Assembly: GCF_900169145.1 (NCBI RefSeq)
Contig: NZ_FXZD01000001.1
Span: 310,001-374,000 of the forward strand
Origin: Brevibacterium antiquum CNRZ 918
GTDB lineage: Bacteria; Actinomycetota; Actinomycetes; Actinomycetales; Brevibacteriaceae
Direction of reading: 5' to 3'
DNA: 64,000 bases
Shown here: positions 9,230 through 17,775 of the stretch, piece after piece
Position numbering within the stretch: the stretch's first letter is position 1
Layout: the number at the start of each line of letters is the position of its first letter
The notes under the pieces: generated by a model
Database searches by the model: none
Told to the model about the DNA's origin: nothing
The model's input: the letters and a program-made list of their open reading frames with translations, nothing else
Position numbers and translations under genes: made by a program

Positions 9230-9988
9230 ATGTCCACACTGAAAATCACTGACCTGCACGTCAGCGTCAACACCGAAACCGGTCCCAAGCCGATCCTCAA
9301 CGGCATCAACCTGGAGATCAACTCCAACGAGACCCACGCCATCATGGGCCCCAACGGGTCCGGCAAGTCGACACTGGCCTACTCCTTGGCCGGTCACCCG
9401 AAGTACCAGGTGACCTCGGGCTCTGTCACCCTCGATGGCGTGGACGTCCTCGCGATGTCCGTCGACGAGCGTGCCAAGGCCGGACTGTTCCTCGCCATGC
9501 AGTACCCCGTCGAGGTCCCCGGCGTCACAGTGACGAACTTCCTGCGCTCGGCCAAGACCGCGATCGACGGCGAAGCACCCAAGCTGCGTCACTGGACCAA
9601 GGATCTCAAGTCTGCGATGGAGAACCTGCGCGTGGATCCTGAGTTCGCCAGCCGCAACGTCAATGAAGGATTCTCCGGCGGTGAGAAGAAGCGCCACGAG
9701 ATCCTGCAGATGGAGATGCTCAAGCCCAAGTTCTCCGTACTCGACGAGACCGACTCGGGTCTGGACGTCGATGCTCTGCGCATCGTGTCCGAGGGCATCA
9801 ACCGGGTGCGCGAGTCGACCGATGTCGGCGTTCTCCTCATTACTCACTACACCCGCATCCTCAGCTACATCAAGCCCGACCACGTTCACGTGATCATCAA
9901 GGGCAAGGTCGCTGAAGAGGGCGGACCCGAGCTGGCCGATCGCCTTGAGAACGAGGGCTACGACCGCTTCCTGCAGGCCCCGGCCTGA
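9230..9988 (+). CDS. sufC: Fe-S cluster assembly ATPase SufC
   Basis: SufC is the ABC-type ATPase of the SufBCD scaffold; ATP binding reshapes SufB/SufD during cluster assembly. The 252-residue protein has Walker A GPNGSGKST at residues 40-48, the SufC-type signature FSGGEKKRHEILQMEMLKP and Walker B with S-V-L-D-E-T-D-S-G-L-D-V-D-A-L. Most relatives have E-P-D-S-G or E-I-D-S-G; T after the catalytic glutamate is a mild variation. The ATG at 9230 follows AAAAGGA; a TTG at 9215 is less likely. The stop overlaps the sufS start. Confidence 0.97.
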   Translation: MSTLKITDLHVSVNTETGPKPILNGINLEINSNETHAIMGPNGSGKSTLAYSLAGHPKYQVTSGSVTLDGVDVLAMSVDERAKAGLFLAMQYPVEVPGVTVTNFLRSAKTAIDGEAPKLRHWTKDLKSAMENLRVDPEFASRNVNEGFSGGEKKRHEILQMEMLKPKFSVLDETDSGLDVDALRIVSEGINRVRESTDVGVLLITHYTRILSYIKPDHVHVIIKGKVAEEGGPELADRLENEGYDRFLQAPA

Positions 9989-11238
9989 TGTTCTCCCGCC
10001 TGCGGAACGACTTCCCGATCCTGGACACCAGGATCGGGGAGTCGTCCCTGAGCTATCTCGACTCGGGCGCGACTTCCCAGAAGCCGCAGTGCGTCATTGA
10101 CACGTTCACCGAGTACTACTCGCAGCGTAATGCCGCCGTCCATCGTGGAGCTCACTCGCTCGCGGTGATGGCCACCGACGCGTTCGAGGCAGGCCGTGAG
10201 GCAGTGGCGAAACTCGTCGGCGGATCACCCGAACAGGTGGTCTGGACGAAGAACGCCACCGAGGCACTCAACGTGGCCGCCTTGGGCATCGACCGAGCCA
10301 GTCATGGCTTCGGGGGAGAGGCAGCTAAGCGCTTCGCGCTCGGGCCCGACGATTCGATCGTCGTCACCGAGATGGAACATCACGCGAACCTCGTGCCCTG
10401 GCAGCAGCTGGCGCAGTCCACCGGTGCGAAGCTGAAATGGCTTCCCGTCACGGACTCCGGTGAACTCGATCTCAGCGACCTGAACACCATCGTCGACGAG
10501 ACAACGAAGGTGTTCGCCTTCACCCACGTCTCGAACGTGCTCGGCACCATCAACCCGGTCGACACTCTCGTCGCTCGGGCCCGGCAGGTCGGCGCGCTGG
10601 TCGTCCTCGACGCCTGCCAATCGGTCCCGCACATGCCCGTGAACTTCGTCGACCTCGATGTCGACTTCGCGGCCTTCTCCGCGCACAAGGCGCTGGGACC
10701 CACCGGACTCGGCGTCCTCTGGGGCAAATCGGATCTGCTGAACTCGCTGCCGCCGGTCCTGACCGGCGGGTCCATGATCACCACGGTGACCATGGAGGGC
10801 TCGCAGTTCATGGACGCCCCGCAGCGGTTCGAGGCGGGAACACAGCCCGTGGCCGAGGTGGCGGCATTCACCACAGCGGTCAACTACCTCGCCGAGGTGG
10901 GCCTGGGGAAGATCTTCGACCATGAACGAGAACTCACCCGAGTTCTGCTCGACGGCATCGCGAAGATCCCCGGGATCAGCGTGCTTGGCTCCGCCGAAGA
11001 CCGGATCGGGACCGTGGCCTTCGATGTTGACGGCGTCCACGCCCACGACGTGGGCCAGTACCTCGATTCCCAAGGGGTCGCAGTCCGTGTCGGTCACCAT
11101 TGCGCTCAGCCGCTGCACCGCCGTTTCGGGGTCACCGCCACGACGCGGGCGAGCACCTATCTGTACAACAACACCGAGGACTGTCAGCGGTTCCTGGCCG
11201 CTCTGGCCGAGGTTCGCCCCTTTTTCGGAGTTCAGTGA
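9988..11238 (+). CDS. sufS: Cysteine desulfurase SufS
   Basis: This PLP enzyme takes sulfur from cysteine as a persulfide and hands it to SufU for cluster building. The 416-residue protein has the PLP-binding lysine at 234 in FAAFSAHKALGPTGLGVLWG, the conserved substrate-binding stretch T-E-M-E-H-H-A-N-L-V-P-W, and the catalytic cysteine in R-V-G-H-H-C-A-Q-P-L near residue 371. This is the group II desulfurase pattern. The ATG overlaps the sufC stop (TGATG), showing translational coupling. Confidence 0.97.
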   Translation: MFSRLRNDFPILDTRIGESSLSYLDSGATSQKPQCVIDTFTEYYSQRNAAVHRGAHSLAVMATDAFEAGREAVAKLVGGSPEQVVWTKNATEALNVAALGIDRASHGFGGEAAKRFALGPDDSIVVTEMEHHANLVPWQQLAQSTGAKLKWLPVTDSGELDLSDLNTIVDETTKVFAFTHVSNVLGTINPVDTLVARARQVGALVVLDACQSVPHMPVNFVDLDVDFAAFSAHKALGPTGLGVLWGKSDLLNSLPPVLTGGSMITTVTMEGSQFMDAPQRFEAGTQPVAEVAAFTTAVNYLAEVGLGKIFDHERELTRVLLDGIAKIPGISVLGSAEDRIGTVAFDVDGVHAHDVGQYLDSQGVAVRVGHHCAQPLHRRFGVTATTRASTYLYNNTEDCQRFLAALAEVRPFFGVQ

Positions 11239-11248
11239 GGATCGTGTC

Positions 11249-11716
11249 ATGAGCACGCAGATGCAACAGCTCTACCAGCAGGTCATCCTCGACCACTCCC
11301 GGTCGCGGATCGGCAACTCGGCTCTGGTACGCGACGCCGCAGCAGGACCTCACGGTTCCTCGCACCAGATCAACCCCACGTGCGGGGACGAGATCGAACT
11401 CGAGACCGAGATCAGTGTTGACGGCGACATCGCCGTGCGCTGGTCCGGTGACGGATGTTCGATCTCGATGGCCTCGGCATCGGTTCTGGCCGAGCTCGCA
11501 GCGGAGAACGACATTGACGGCATGCTCGTCATCGAAGCGAAATTCCACGAACTCATGCACTCGCGTGGGACACTGGAAGGCGACGAGGAAATACTCGGCG
11601 ACGCTGCGGTGTTCAGCGGAGTGTCGAAGTTCCCAGCCAGGATCAAGTGCGCCCTCCTGTCCTGGGTCGCGTTCAAGGACGCACTCAACCAAGCCCAAAC
11701 ATCTCTGAAGGAGTAG
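11249..11716 (+). CDS. sufU: SufU, zinc-dependent sulfurtransferase
   Basis: SufU receives persulfide sulfur from SufS and passes it on to SufBCD. The 155-residue protein carries the three zinc-binding cysteines of the family, C45 in N-P-T-C-G-D, C70 in S-G-D-G-C-S-I-S and C134 in A-R-I-K-C-A-L-L, with aspartate D47 as the fourth ligand. It also has the roughly 20-residue insert (around H-S-R-G-T-L-E-G-D-E-E) that separates SufU from IscU. It begins ten bases after sufS. Confidence 0.95.
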   Translation: MSTQMQQLYQQVILDHSRSRIGNSALVRDAAAGPHGSSHQINPTCGDEIELETEISVDGDIAVRWSGDGCSISMASASVLAELAAENDIDGMLVIEAKFHELMHSRGTLEGDEEILGDAAVFSGVSKFPARIKCALLSWVAFKDALNQAQTSLKE

Positions 11717-11718
11717 GA

Positions 11719-12054
11719 ATGCCCGAAGTGATAGACGCACCGCAGAACGCAAGCATCGATGAGGTGCGCGAAGCGATGATGGACGTCATCGACCCGGAGC
11801 TCGGTATCAACATCGTCGACCTCGGACTCGTCTACGGTCTCTCCGTCGAAGACGATGGGACCGCTGTCATCGAAATGACACTGACCTCCGCGGCCTGCCC
11901 GCTCACCGACGTCATCGAAGACCAGACGGCTCAGTCCCTCGAAGGAATCGTGCCGGCCTACCGGGTCAACTGGGTCTGGATGCCGCCATGGGGTCCCGAG
12001 AAGATCACCGACGATGGACGCGAACAGATGCGGGCCCTCGGCTTCAACATCTGA
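11719..12054 (+). CDS. sufT: MIP18/DUF59-family Fe-S assembly factor (SufT-like)
   Basis: A 111-residue DUF59 protein, the family of SufT/PaaD-like factors that help mature iron-sulfur proteins. The signature DPELGINIVDLGLVYGLSVE comes early, followed by E-M-T-L-T-S-A-A-C-P-L with the conserved cysteine, and a C-terminal V-W-M-P-P-W-G-P-E-K-I. The ATG is two bases after the sufU stop with GGAGTAGG just before it. It is the last gene of the suf operon. Confidence 0.92.
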   Translation: MPEVIDAPQNASIDEVREAMMDVIDPELGINIVDLGLVYGLSVEDDGTAVIEMTLTSAACPLTDVIEDQTAQSLEGIVPAYRVNWVWMPPWGPEKITDDGREQMRALGFNI

Positions 12055-12102
12055 GTCTTCGATACTGTCGAGGTCCCCACAGGACGTCACACCCTCACCT
12101 CG

Positions 12103-12140
12103 CCGAGGTGGGAGCGCCGATTCCGGTGCCCCCACCTCGG
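12103..12140 (+). terminator. Stem-loop after the suf operon
   Basis: CCGAGGTGGGAGCGCC (12103-12118) pairs with GGTGCCCCCACCTCGG (12125-12140) at 14 of 16 positions around a six-base loop. No T-run follows, as is common in high-GC actinobacteria. It lies 48 bases after the sufT stop. Confidence 0.65.
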
Positions 12141-12238
12141 CGCTGTTCATGGGTGGAGGTTGCGGAGATCACCTGCCCTGAACGCAGGGGCACACGCTCG
12201 GCATGACAGAATGAAGACCGACTTTCCTAGGAGAACCA

Positions 12239-12931
12239 TTGACGATCATCGCGGCCGCAGACGGGTCAGCCCTTGGCAACCCCGGACCCGCAGGCTGGGC
12301 TTGGTACGTCGACGATGACTGCTGGCACGCCGGCGGATGGAAGGAATCGACGAACAACCGCGGTGAACTCATGGCCGTCCTCGACCTGCTGAACTCCACA
12401 GCGCAGGCCGATGAGGATCTCAAGGTCTTCTGCGACTCCAAATACGTCATCAACGCACTGACGAAGTGGATGCCCGGATGGAAGCGCAAGGGGTGGAAGA
12501 AGGCTGACGGCAAGGACGTCCTCAACAAGGACCTCCTGGAACAGCTCGACTCCGCGCTGAAGGGCCGCGACGTCGAATTCGAATGGGTCAAGGGCCACAG
12601 CAACCACGCAATGAACGAGGCGGCAGACGACCGTGCACGGGCAGCCGCCACGGCCTATCAGAGGAACACAAGAGTGCCGACCGGACCCGGATACGTCCCC
12701 GCGGGGACGTCGCAGTCGATCATGGCTGACTCCCCAGTCGAGGCTTCGGCAGTCGATTCCGCATCCGAAGCTCTGACGGCGGTGGCCCCGGCGGCTGCAT
12801 CCACCACACTCGTCTCCTGTCGAGTACCCACACACATTGCAGACGAACTCGTCTCCCGGGCACAGACTCAGGGAATCCACCCGCAAGAATTCTTGGCCGA
12901 GATCATCGGTCGCAGTTTGGAGAATGAATGA
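12239..12931 (+). CDS. rnhA: Ribonuclease HI with a C-terminal ribbon-helix-helix-like tail
   Basis: RNase HI cuts RNA in RNA-DNA hybrids. Residues 1-140 are the catalytic domain, with acidic residues D8 (A-A-A-D-G-S), E43 (N-N-R-G-E-L), D66 (F-C-D-S-K-Y) and D130 (N-E-A-A-D-D-R-A) and histidine 120. Residues about 141-190 form an Ala/Ser/Pro-rich linker that includes the palindrome-encoded V-P-A-G-T. The last 40 residues (S-C-R-V-P-T-H-I-A-D-E-L-V-S-R-A-Q then a second helix) look like a ribbon-helix-helix or similar small binding domain. At 230 residues it is much longer than E. coli RnhA (155). It starts with TTG, which follows TAGGAG. The stop overlaps the next start. Confidence 0.9.
   Translation: MTIIAAADGSALGNPGPAGWAWYVDDDCWHAGGWKESTNNRGELMAVLDLLNSTAQADEDLKVFCDSKYVINALTKWMPGWKRKGWKKADGKDVLNKDLLEQLDSALKGRDVEFEWVKGHSNHAMNEAADDRARAAATAYQRNTRVPTGPGYVPAGTSQSIMADSPVEASAVDSASEALTAVAPAAASTTLVSCRVPTHIADELVSRAQTQGIHPQEFLAEIIGRSLENE
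12693..12708. repeat. 16-bp palindrome, copy 1 (inside rnhA)
   Basis: CGTCCCCGCGGGGACG, a perfect palindrome that extends to 18 bases here (A...T). It lies in the linker region of RNase HI and is read in frame as V-P-A-G-T. The same 16 bases occur at 26691 and 27912. Confidence 0.95.
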
Positions 12932-14526
12932 TTCAGGCATCCAACCTCGAGGTCATAGTCGGCGCCCGTACGCTGATGTCCGAGGTCTCCTTCCGCGTTG
13001 ACAGGGGCGACCGTGTCGGCCTCGTCGGACGCAACGGGGCGGGCAAGACCACCCTGACGAAGGTGATCATGGGAGGACACAGCGCCGCGAAAGGCAGTGT
13101 CTCCGTCTCCGGGACGGTGGGATACCTGCCTCAGGACCCGCGCAGCGGCGACCCGAAGGCCACCGGCATGGAACGCATCCTCTCTGCCCGCGAGCTCGAC
13201 GTCCTCGTCAAACGTCTGCGCAAGGCCGAACACCAGATGGCCTCGCCTGATGAGAATGTCATGGCGAAAGCCATCGACCGCTACCCGCGCATCGAAGCCG
13301 AATTCATGGCTGCAGGCGGCTACTCAGCAGAGTCTGAGGCCTACGCGATCGCAGCGAACCTGGGTCTCGACGAAGATCTCATCAACCAGGAGATCGGTAC
13401 GCTCTCGGGCGGCCAGAGGCGCCGCGTCGAACTGGCGCGGATCCTGTTCTCGGCCCCGGACACGATGATCCTTGACGAGCCGACGAACCACCTCGACGCG
13501 GAATCCGTATTGTGGCTGCGCGACTACCTCAAAGGCTACTCCGGCGGACTCATCATCATCAGTCACGACCTCGACCTCATCGACGAAGTCGTCAACAAGG
13601 TGTTCTTCCTCGACGCGACCCGCCAGACCATCGACATCTATTCGATGGGCTACCGCCTCTACCTCAAGCAGCGTGAAGACGATGAGCGCCGTCGCCGCCG
13701 TGAGCGAGCCAATGCCGAGAAGAAGGCATCAGCCCTGCACGCCCAGGCGAACAAGATGATGGCGAAGGCGACGAAGACCGTGGCCGCCCAACAGATGGCC
13801 AAACGTGCCGAACGACTGCTGTCGGGACTCGACGCCGAACGCAGCTCCGAGAAGGTCGCGAACCTGCGGTTCCCGGCCCCTGCCGACTGTGGACGCGTGC
13901 CGCTGACGGCGGAGGGCCTATCGCGCAGCTTCGGCTCGACAGAGGTCTTCACCGGCGTCGACCTGGCCATCGACAAGGGTTCACGCGTGGTCATCCTCGG
14001 CTACAACGGCGCCGGTAAGACAACACTGCTGCGACTGCTGGGCGGTCTCGACGAACCGGATTCGGGTGAGGTCGTCCCAGGCTTCGGCCTCAAGCTCGGC
14101 TACTACGCGCAGGAACACGAGACACTCGACCTCGACCGCAGCGTGTTGGAGAACATGAAGCGCAATTCTCCGCACCTCGACGACACCGCGGTGCGCAATG
14201 TGCTCGGTTCGTTCCTGTTCTCCGGCGATGACGTACACAAGCCTTCGAAGGTGCTCTCCGGTGGTGAGAAGACTCGTCTGGCGCTGGCCACGCTCGTAGT
14301 CTCCAGTGCCAACGTTCTCCTCCTCGACGAGCCGACGAACAACCTCGATCCGGCCTCTCGTGAAGAGATCCTCTCGGCCATCCGCCGCTATGAGGGCGCC
14401 ATCATCCTCGTCACCCACGATGAGGGAGCGGTATCCGCGCTCGACCCCGACCGTGTGCTGCTGCTCCCGGACGGCGACGAAGACCTGTGGAACGAAACGT
14501 ACCTGGACCTCGTCACGCTGGCCTGA
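12928..14526 (+). CDS. ABC-F family ATPase (ribosome-associated)
   Basis: ABC-F proteins have two ATPase domains and no membrane part and usually act on the ribosome, as translation factors or antibiotic-protection proteins. Domain 1 shows GRNGAGKTT, LSGGQRRRVELARIL and LDEPTNHLD; domain 2 shows GYNGAGKTT, LSGGEKTRLALATL and LDEPTNNLD. The linker (residues about 245-300) is rich in Arg, Lys and Ala and likely forms the tRNA-reaching helices. At 532 residues it matches Rv1473-type proteins, and its position near fabG-fabI matches mycobacteria. Housekeeping translation factor or macrolide resistance cannot be told from sequence alone. Confidence 0.93.
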   Translation: MIQASNLEVIVGARTLMSEVSFRVDRGDRVGLVGRNGAGKTTLTKVIMGGHSAAKGSVSVSGTVGYLPQDPRSGDPKATGMERILSARELDVLVKRLRKAEHQMASPDENVMAKAIDRYPRIEAEFMAAGGYSAESEAYAIAANLGLDEDLINQEIGTLSGGQRRRVELARILFSAPDTMILDEPTNHLDAESVLWLRDYLKGYSGGLIIISHDLDLIDEVVNKVFFLDATRQTIDIYSMGYRLYLKQREDDERRRRRERANAEKKASALHAQANKMMAKATKTVAAQQMAKRAERLLSGLDAERSSEKVANLRFPAPADCGRVPLTAEGLSRSFGSTEVFTGVDLAIDKGSRVVILGYNGAGKTTLLRLLGGLDEPDSGEVVPGFGLKLGYYAQEHETLDLDRSVLENMKRNSPHLDDTAVRNVLGSFLFSGDDVHKPSKVLSGGEKTRLALATLVVSSANVLLLDEPTNNLDPASREEILSAIRRYEGAIILVTHDEGAVSALDPDRVLLLPDGDEDLWNETYLDLVTLA

Positions 14527-14529
14527 GGC

Positions 14530-15432
14530 TCAGGAGGACCTGAACCGATCCTCGATGAACTCGTCCTCGTCGGCCTCGGCACGACCGTGCACGCTTGGTG
14601 ATCTCAACCGATTGCGGCCATAGCGGCTGCCCGGTCGGGAGATCTTCGCACCTGCCCCCAGCGCCGCCTTGTCCACCACGACGTACTCGACGTCGCCGGT
14701 GAACTTCTCAGCCGCCTCGGCGTCGGCCCTGCGTTCTCGTCTGGCCGAGATCGAGACGGCGATGATGATCATAATGCCGAAGCTGAACCACTGGAGCATG
14801 TAGGACAGGTGATTGCCCGGGTTGAGGTCGGGTGCGGGTAGGGGCGTCAGCCCGGTCTCATCGGGCAGTCCGTCCCCGGTATGGACGGCCTCGGCATAGA
14901 CGTTCTTGTACGCCGAGTCCATGCCGGGGATCCGGGCGGGATCGATGGCCTTGATCAGCCCGTCCGGATTGTCGTCCTCGGAACCGTCCTGAGCCGGTTG
15001 CAGACGGGCGTCGATGGTCTGCGCCCCGGTCGGCGTCGGCGGGACCTGATCGGGTTCCGCGATCCACCCTCTGACGATCGCGATCGTGTCTCCGGACGTG
15101 AGTTCGAACGGAACGACGACGTAGTAGCCCACCTTGTCATTGACCGTGCGGTTGCGCGCGAAGACGGTATCGGCGGTCCGGTAGTGTCCGGTCAGCGCCA
15201 CCTGGCGCCATTCATGGGCCTCGTCGAGGTTCGCCGAGGTGGAGTCCAGGATGCTGGTGATGTCGACCGGTGTGGACGAATAGTTCGCGTTGATCGTGTC
15301 GATCTCCTGCTCGCGCTGCTCGCGGCGGTCCTTCTGCCACAGTGCCAGGAACACGCAGGCGATGACGACGATGATCGTCATCGCAATGTATTTCAGCCAC
15401 CGTGGGCTGAAGAGGAAGGAATAGCGTGACAT
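14530..15432 (-). CDS. SURF1-family cytochrome oxidase assembly protein
   Basis: SURF1 proteins help assemble cytochrome c oxidase, probably at the heme-A insertion step. The 300-residue protein has an N-terminal membrane segment (residues about 15-32), an outer domain with N-R-T-V-N-D-K-V-G-Y-Y-V-V-V-P-F and I-V-R-G-W-I, and a second segment (N-H-L-S-Y-M-L-Q-W-F-S-F-G-I) containing the conserved Y-x-x-Q-W. The C-terminal 80 residues are charged and cytoplasmic. The ATG at 15432 overlaps the stop of the next gene upstream. ctaA and ctaB elsewhere in the window serve the same enzyme. Confidence 0.92.
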   Translation of the reverse strand: MSRYSFLFSPRWLKYIAMTIIVVIACVFLALWQKDRREQREQEIDTINANYSSTPVDITSILDSTSANLDEAHEWRQVALTGHYRTADTVFARNRTVNDKVGYYVVVPFELTSGDTIAIVRGWIAEPDQVPPTPTGAQTIDARLQPAQDGSEDDNPDGLIKAIDPARIPGMDSAYKNVYAEAVHTGDGLPDETGLTPLPAPDLNPGNHLSYMLQWFSFGIMIIIAVSISARRERRADAEAAEKFTGDVEYVVVDKAALGAGAKISRPGSRYGRNRLRSPSVHGRAEADEDEFIEDRFRSS

Positions 15433-15644
15433 CAACCGGCGTCCTCCGGGATGTCGTCGATGGCAACGTCGCTTAAGTAGAAGCTGCGCAAGGTGAGGAA
15501 CTCACGCAGATAGTCGAGATGTTCGTCACAGGCCAGCCAGGTCTTTCGGCGTTTGGGCATGTGCAGGCTGGGATTGTTCCACAGAATTGCGCGGGTCGCG
15601 TCTGCTCGGCATGCCTTCGCCGAGCACTGGAGCCTCTCCGTCAT
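15432..15644 (-). CDS. Small conserved cysteine-containing protein (function unknown)
   Basis: A 70-residue soluble protein with cysteines at positions 7 and 12 (C-S-A-K-A-C) and a third in W-L-A-C-D-E-H-L, together with two histidines. This is suggestive of a small zinc- or metal-binding module. It overlaps both neighbours by three or four bases, sitting between DUF3099 and SURF1, and is therefore translated with them. I recall similar small proteins next to SURF1 in other actinobacteria but cannot name a characterised one. A role in oxidase assembly or metal delivery is only inference from context. Confidence 0.75.
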   Translation of the reverse strand: MTERLQCSAKACRADATRAILWNNPSLHMPKRRKTWLACDEHLDYLREFLTLRSFYLSDVAIDDIPEDAG

Positions 15645-16033
15645 ATGTCATCACCTCGAGTCGGGTCTGCGTGCGGTGGGCCATCGGCTGGCGGTGAGTC
15701 ATCAGGTTCGCCAGCGATCGTCTCACCGGAGATGGTGTCGCCGGAAGCCGGCGGCAACTCGGGCATGGGCGCGTTGTCAAGCAGTGCCGAATCGTCATTG
15801 CGGATGCGTTCTCGGCCGGCATTGGCGACGATCACGGCGGGATAGGGCAGCAGCACGGCCGCAGCGACGCAGATCCACATGAGTACGGTCAGATCCGCTC
15901 GGAACATGACATAGGCCGCCACGAAGCTCAACGTGCGAATTCCCATGGTGATCGAATATTTGATGATCCGCGACTTCATGTCGTCGTCAAGGGCCGTGTC
16001 TGCCGTGGTGATCTGCTGCGGGTGCTTGGACAT
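15641..16033 (-). CDS. DUF3099 family membrane protein
   Basis: A 130-residue protein with two transmembrane helices (around R-T-L-S-F-V-A-A-Y-V-M-F and L-M-W-I-C-V-A-A-A-V-L-L-P-Y) and a disordered acidic/proline-rich tail of about 55 residues. The start I-T-T-A-D-T-A-L-D-D-D-M-K-S-R-I-I-K-Y and the motif L-L-P-Y-P-A-V-I-V-A-N fit DUF3099, a family of unknown function found in actinobacteria. It is the first gene of a three-gene unit with the small cysteine protein and SURF1. Confidence 0.85.
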   Translation of the reverse strand: MSKHPQQITTADTALDDDMKSRIIKYSITMGIRTLSFVAAYVMFRADLTVLMWICVAAAVLLPYPAVIVANAGRERIRNDDSALLDNAPMPELPPASGDTISGETIAGEPDDSPPADGPPHADPTRGDDI

Positions 16034-16180
16034 AACCTTCTTCGCTCGATTACTCGAACAAAATCATACTCTTCGTTTGTGTGAGTCGTATCGACGCGCA
16101 ACCGGACACGATAGGTTAGGCACGGTAGGTTTGATCTCAATCCTTGATCAATCTGTATTGTCCACCAACAGGAGAGATTC

Positions 16181-16891
16181 GTGTCAGAACCACGCATAGT
16201 CCTCGTGACCGGAGGAAACCGCGGAATCGGCCGCACCATCGCCGAGGAATTCCTCGCCCAAGGCGACAAGGTGGCCGTCACCTCCCGCAATGGAGACGCA
16301 CCCGAAGGTGCTCTGGCCGTGGCCGCAGACATCACCGATGCCGCGTCCCTCGATACGGCCTTCGCACAGATCGAGGAGAAGCTGGGTCCCGTCGAGGTGG
16401 TGGTGGCCAACGCCGGAATCACCCGTGACAATCTGCTCATGCGGATGAGTGATGAGGAGTTCGAGGCAGTCGTCGACACCAACCTCACCGGCACCTTCCG
16501 CACCGTCAAGCGCGCCATCACAGGCATGATCCGGGCGAAGAAGGGCCGCATCGTGCTCATCTCTTCGGTCTCCGGACTCTACGGAGTCCCCGGACAGGCC
16601 AACTACTCGGCCTCGAAGGCCGGACTCGTCGGTCTTGCCCGTTCGGTCACCCGTGAGCTCGGCTCCCGCGGGATCACCGCCAACGTCGTGGCCCCCGGAT
16701 TCATCCGCACCGATATGACCGATGAGCTTCCCGAGAAACAGCAGAAGGAATACCTCGCGACGATCCCCGCGAAGCGATTCGCCGAGGCGAGTGAGGTCGC
16801 GAAGGTCGTACGTTGGGTGTCCTCGGATGAGGCCGCCTACATCTCCGGCGCCGTCATTCCCGTCGACGGCGGGCTGGGGATGGGGCACTGA
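16181..16891 (+). CDS. fabG: 3-oxoacyl-ACP reductase
   Basis: FabG reduces 3-oxoacyl-ACP with NADPH in fatty-acid elongation. The 236-residue short-chain dehydrogenase has the cofactor motif T-G-G-N-R-G-I-G near residue 10, N-A-G near 77, and the catalytic S129, Y142 and K146 in ISSVSGLYGVPGQANYSASK. CAGGAGAG precedes the GTG start. It is followed by the FabI gene, the same order as mycobacterial fabG1 (mabA)-inhA, so this is the type II fatty-acid synthase reductase rather than a generic SDR. Confidence 0.95.
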   Translation: MSEPRIVLVTGGNRGIGRTIAEEFLAQGDKVAVTSRNGDAPEGALAVAADITDAASLDTAFAQIEEKLGPVEVVVANAGITRDNLLMRMSDEEFEAVVDTNLTGTFRTVKRAITGMIRAKKGRIVLISSVSGLYGVPGQANYSASKAGLVGLARSVTRELGSRGITANVVAPGFIRTDMTDELPEKQQKEYLATIPAKRFAEASEVAKVVRWVSSDEAAYISGAVIPVDGGLGMGH

Positions 16892-16988
16892 GCCCCGTCA
16901 ACATCTAGACTTCACACCAAGGTCGTTGACCCCAACAGCGTCGACGACAACGATTTCACCCACGTTTGAACAGTTTGAAAGGACCACA

Positions 16989-17747
16989 ATGGGAATTCTT
17001 GACGGAAAGCGCATCCTCGTCACCGGCGTTCTGACCGAGGCGTCCATCGCCTTCGCAGCCGCCCGCATCGCTCAGGAGCAGGGTGCCGAAGTCATCCTCT
17101 CCAGCTTCGGGCGCCAGATGAAGATCACCCAGGTGATCGCCGAACGCCTGCCCGAGACCCCGAAGGTCATCGAACTCGATGCCACCAACGATGAGGACCT
17201 GGCAGCACTACCCGAGCGTCTCGAAGGCAACATCGACGGCATCGTGCACGCCATCGCCTTCGCTCCCAAGGACGCACTCGGCGGCGTCTTCCTCGACACC
17301 CCGTGGGAGTCGGTGTCCGCTGCGATCCACGTCTCCGCATTCTCGCTCAAGGCCATCACGGTCGCCGCGAAGCCCGTGCTCAACAAGGGTGCCGGTGTCG
17401 TCGGACTGACCTTCGACGCCACGATCTCCTGGCCGGTCTACGACTGGATGGGCGTGGCCAAGGCCGCCTTCGAGTCCACTGCTCGCTACCTCGCGAAGTA
17501 CGTCGGCGAGGACGGCGTCCGCGTCAACCTCGTCTCGGCCGGACCGCTGAAGACCACTGCCGCGACCTCGATTCCCGGCTTCGGAACCCTCGAGGACATG
17601 TGGGGCGATCGCGCACCGCTGGGCTGGGATCAGAAGGACACCACTCCGGCAGGAAAGGCGATCGTCGCTCTGCTCTCGGACTGGTTCCCCGCCACCACCG
17701 GCGAGATGGTCCACGTCGACGGCGGATTCCACTCCACCGGCGCCTGA
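16989..17747 (+). CDS. fabI: Enoyl-ACP reductase (NADH), InhA-type FabI
   Basis: FabI reduces the trans-2-enoyl-ACP double bond in the last step of each elongation cycle. The 252-residue protein has a divergent Rossmann start (T-G-V-L-T-E-A-S-I-A) and the catalytic Tyr-x6-Lys pair Y151 and K158 in V-Y-D-W-M-G-V-A-K, plus T-G-E-M-V-H-V-D-G-G near the end. The position of InhA Ser94 is occupied by alanine 88 (G-I-V-H-A-I-A-F). AAAGGA lies eight bases before the ATG. It is about 100 bases after fabG. Confidence 0.95.
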   Translation: MGILDGKRILVTGVLTEASIAFAAARIAQEQGAEVILSSFGRQMKITQVIAERLPETPKVIELDATNDEDLAALPERLEGNIDGIVHAIAFAPKDALGGVFLDTPWESVSAAIHVSAFSLKAITVAAKPVLNKGAGVVGLTFDATISWPVYDWMGVAKAAFESTARYLAKYVGEDGVRVNLVSAGPLKTTAATSIPGFGTLEDMWGDRAPLGWDQKDTTPAGKAIVALLSDWFPATTGEMVHVDGGFHSTGA

Positions 17748-17775
17748 GCCACACACCGAACCGGAGACGAAGACG

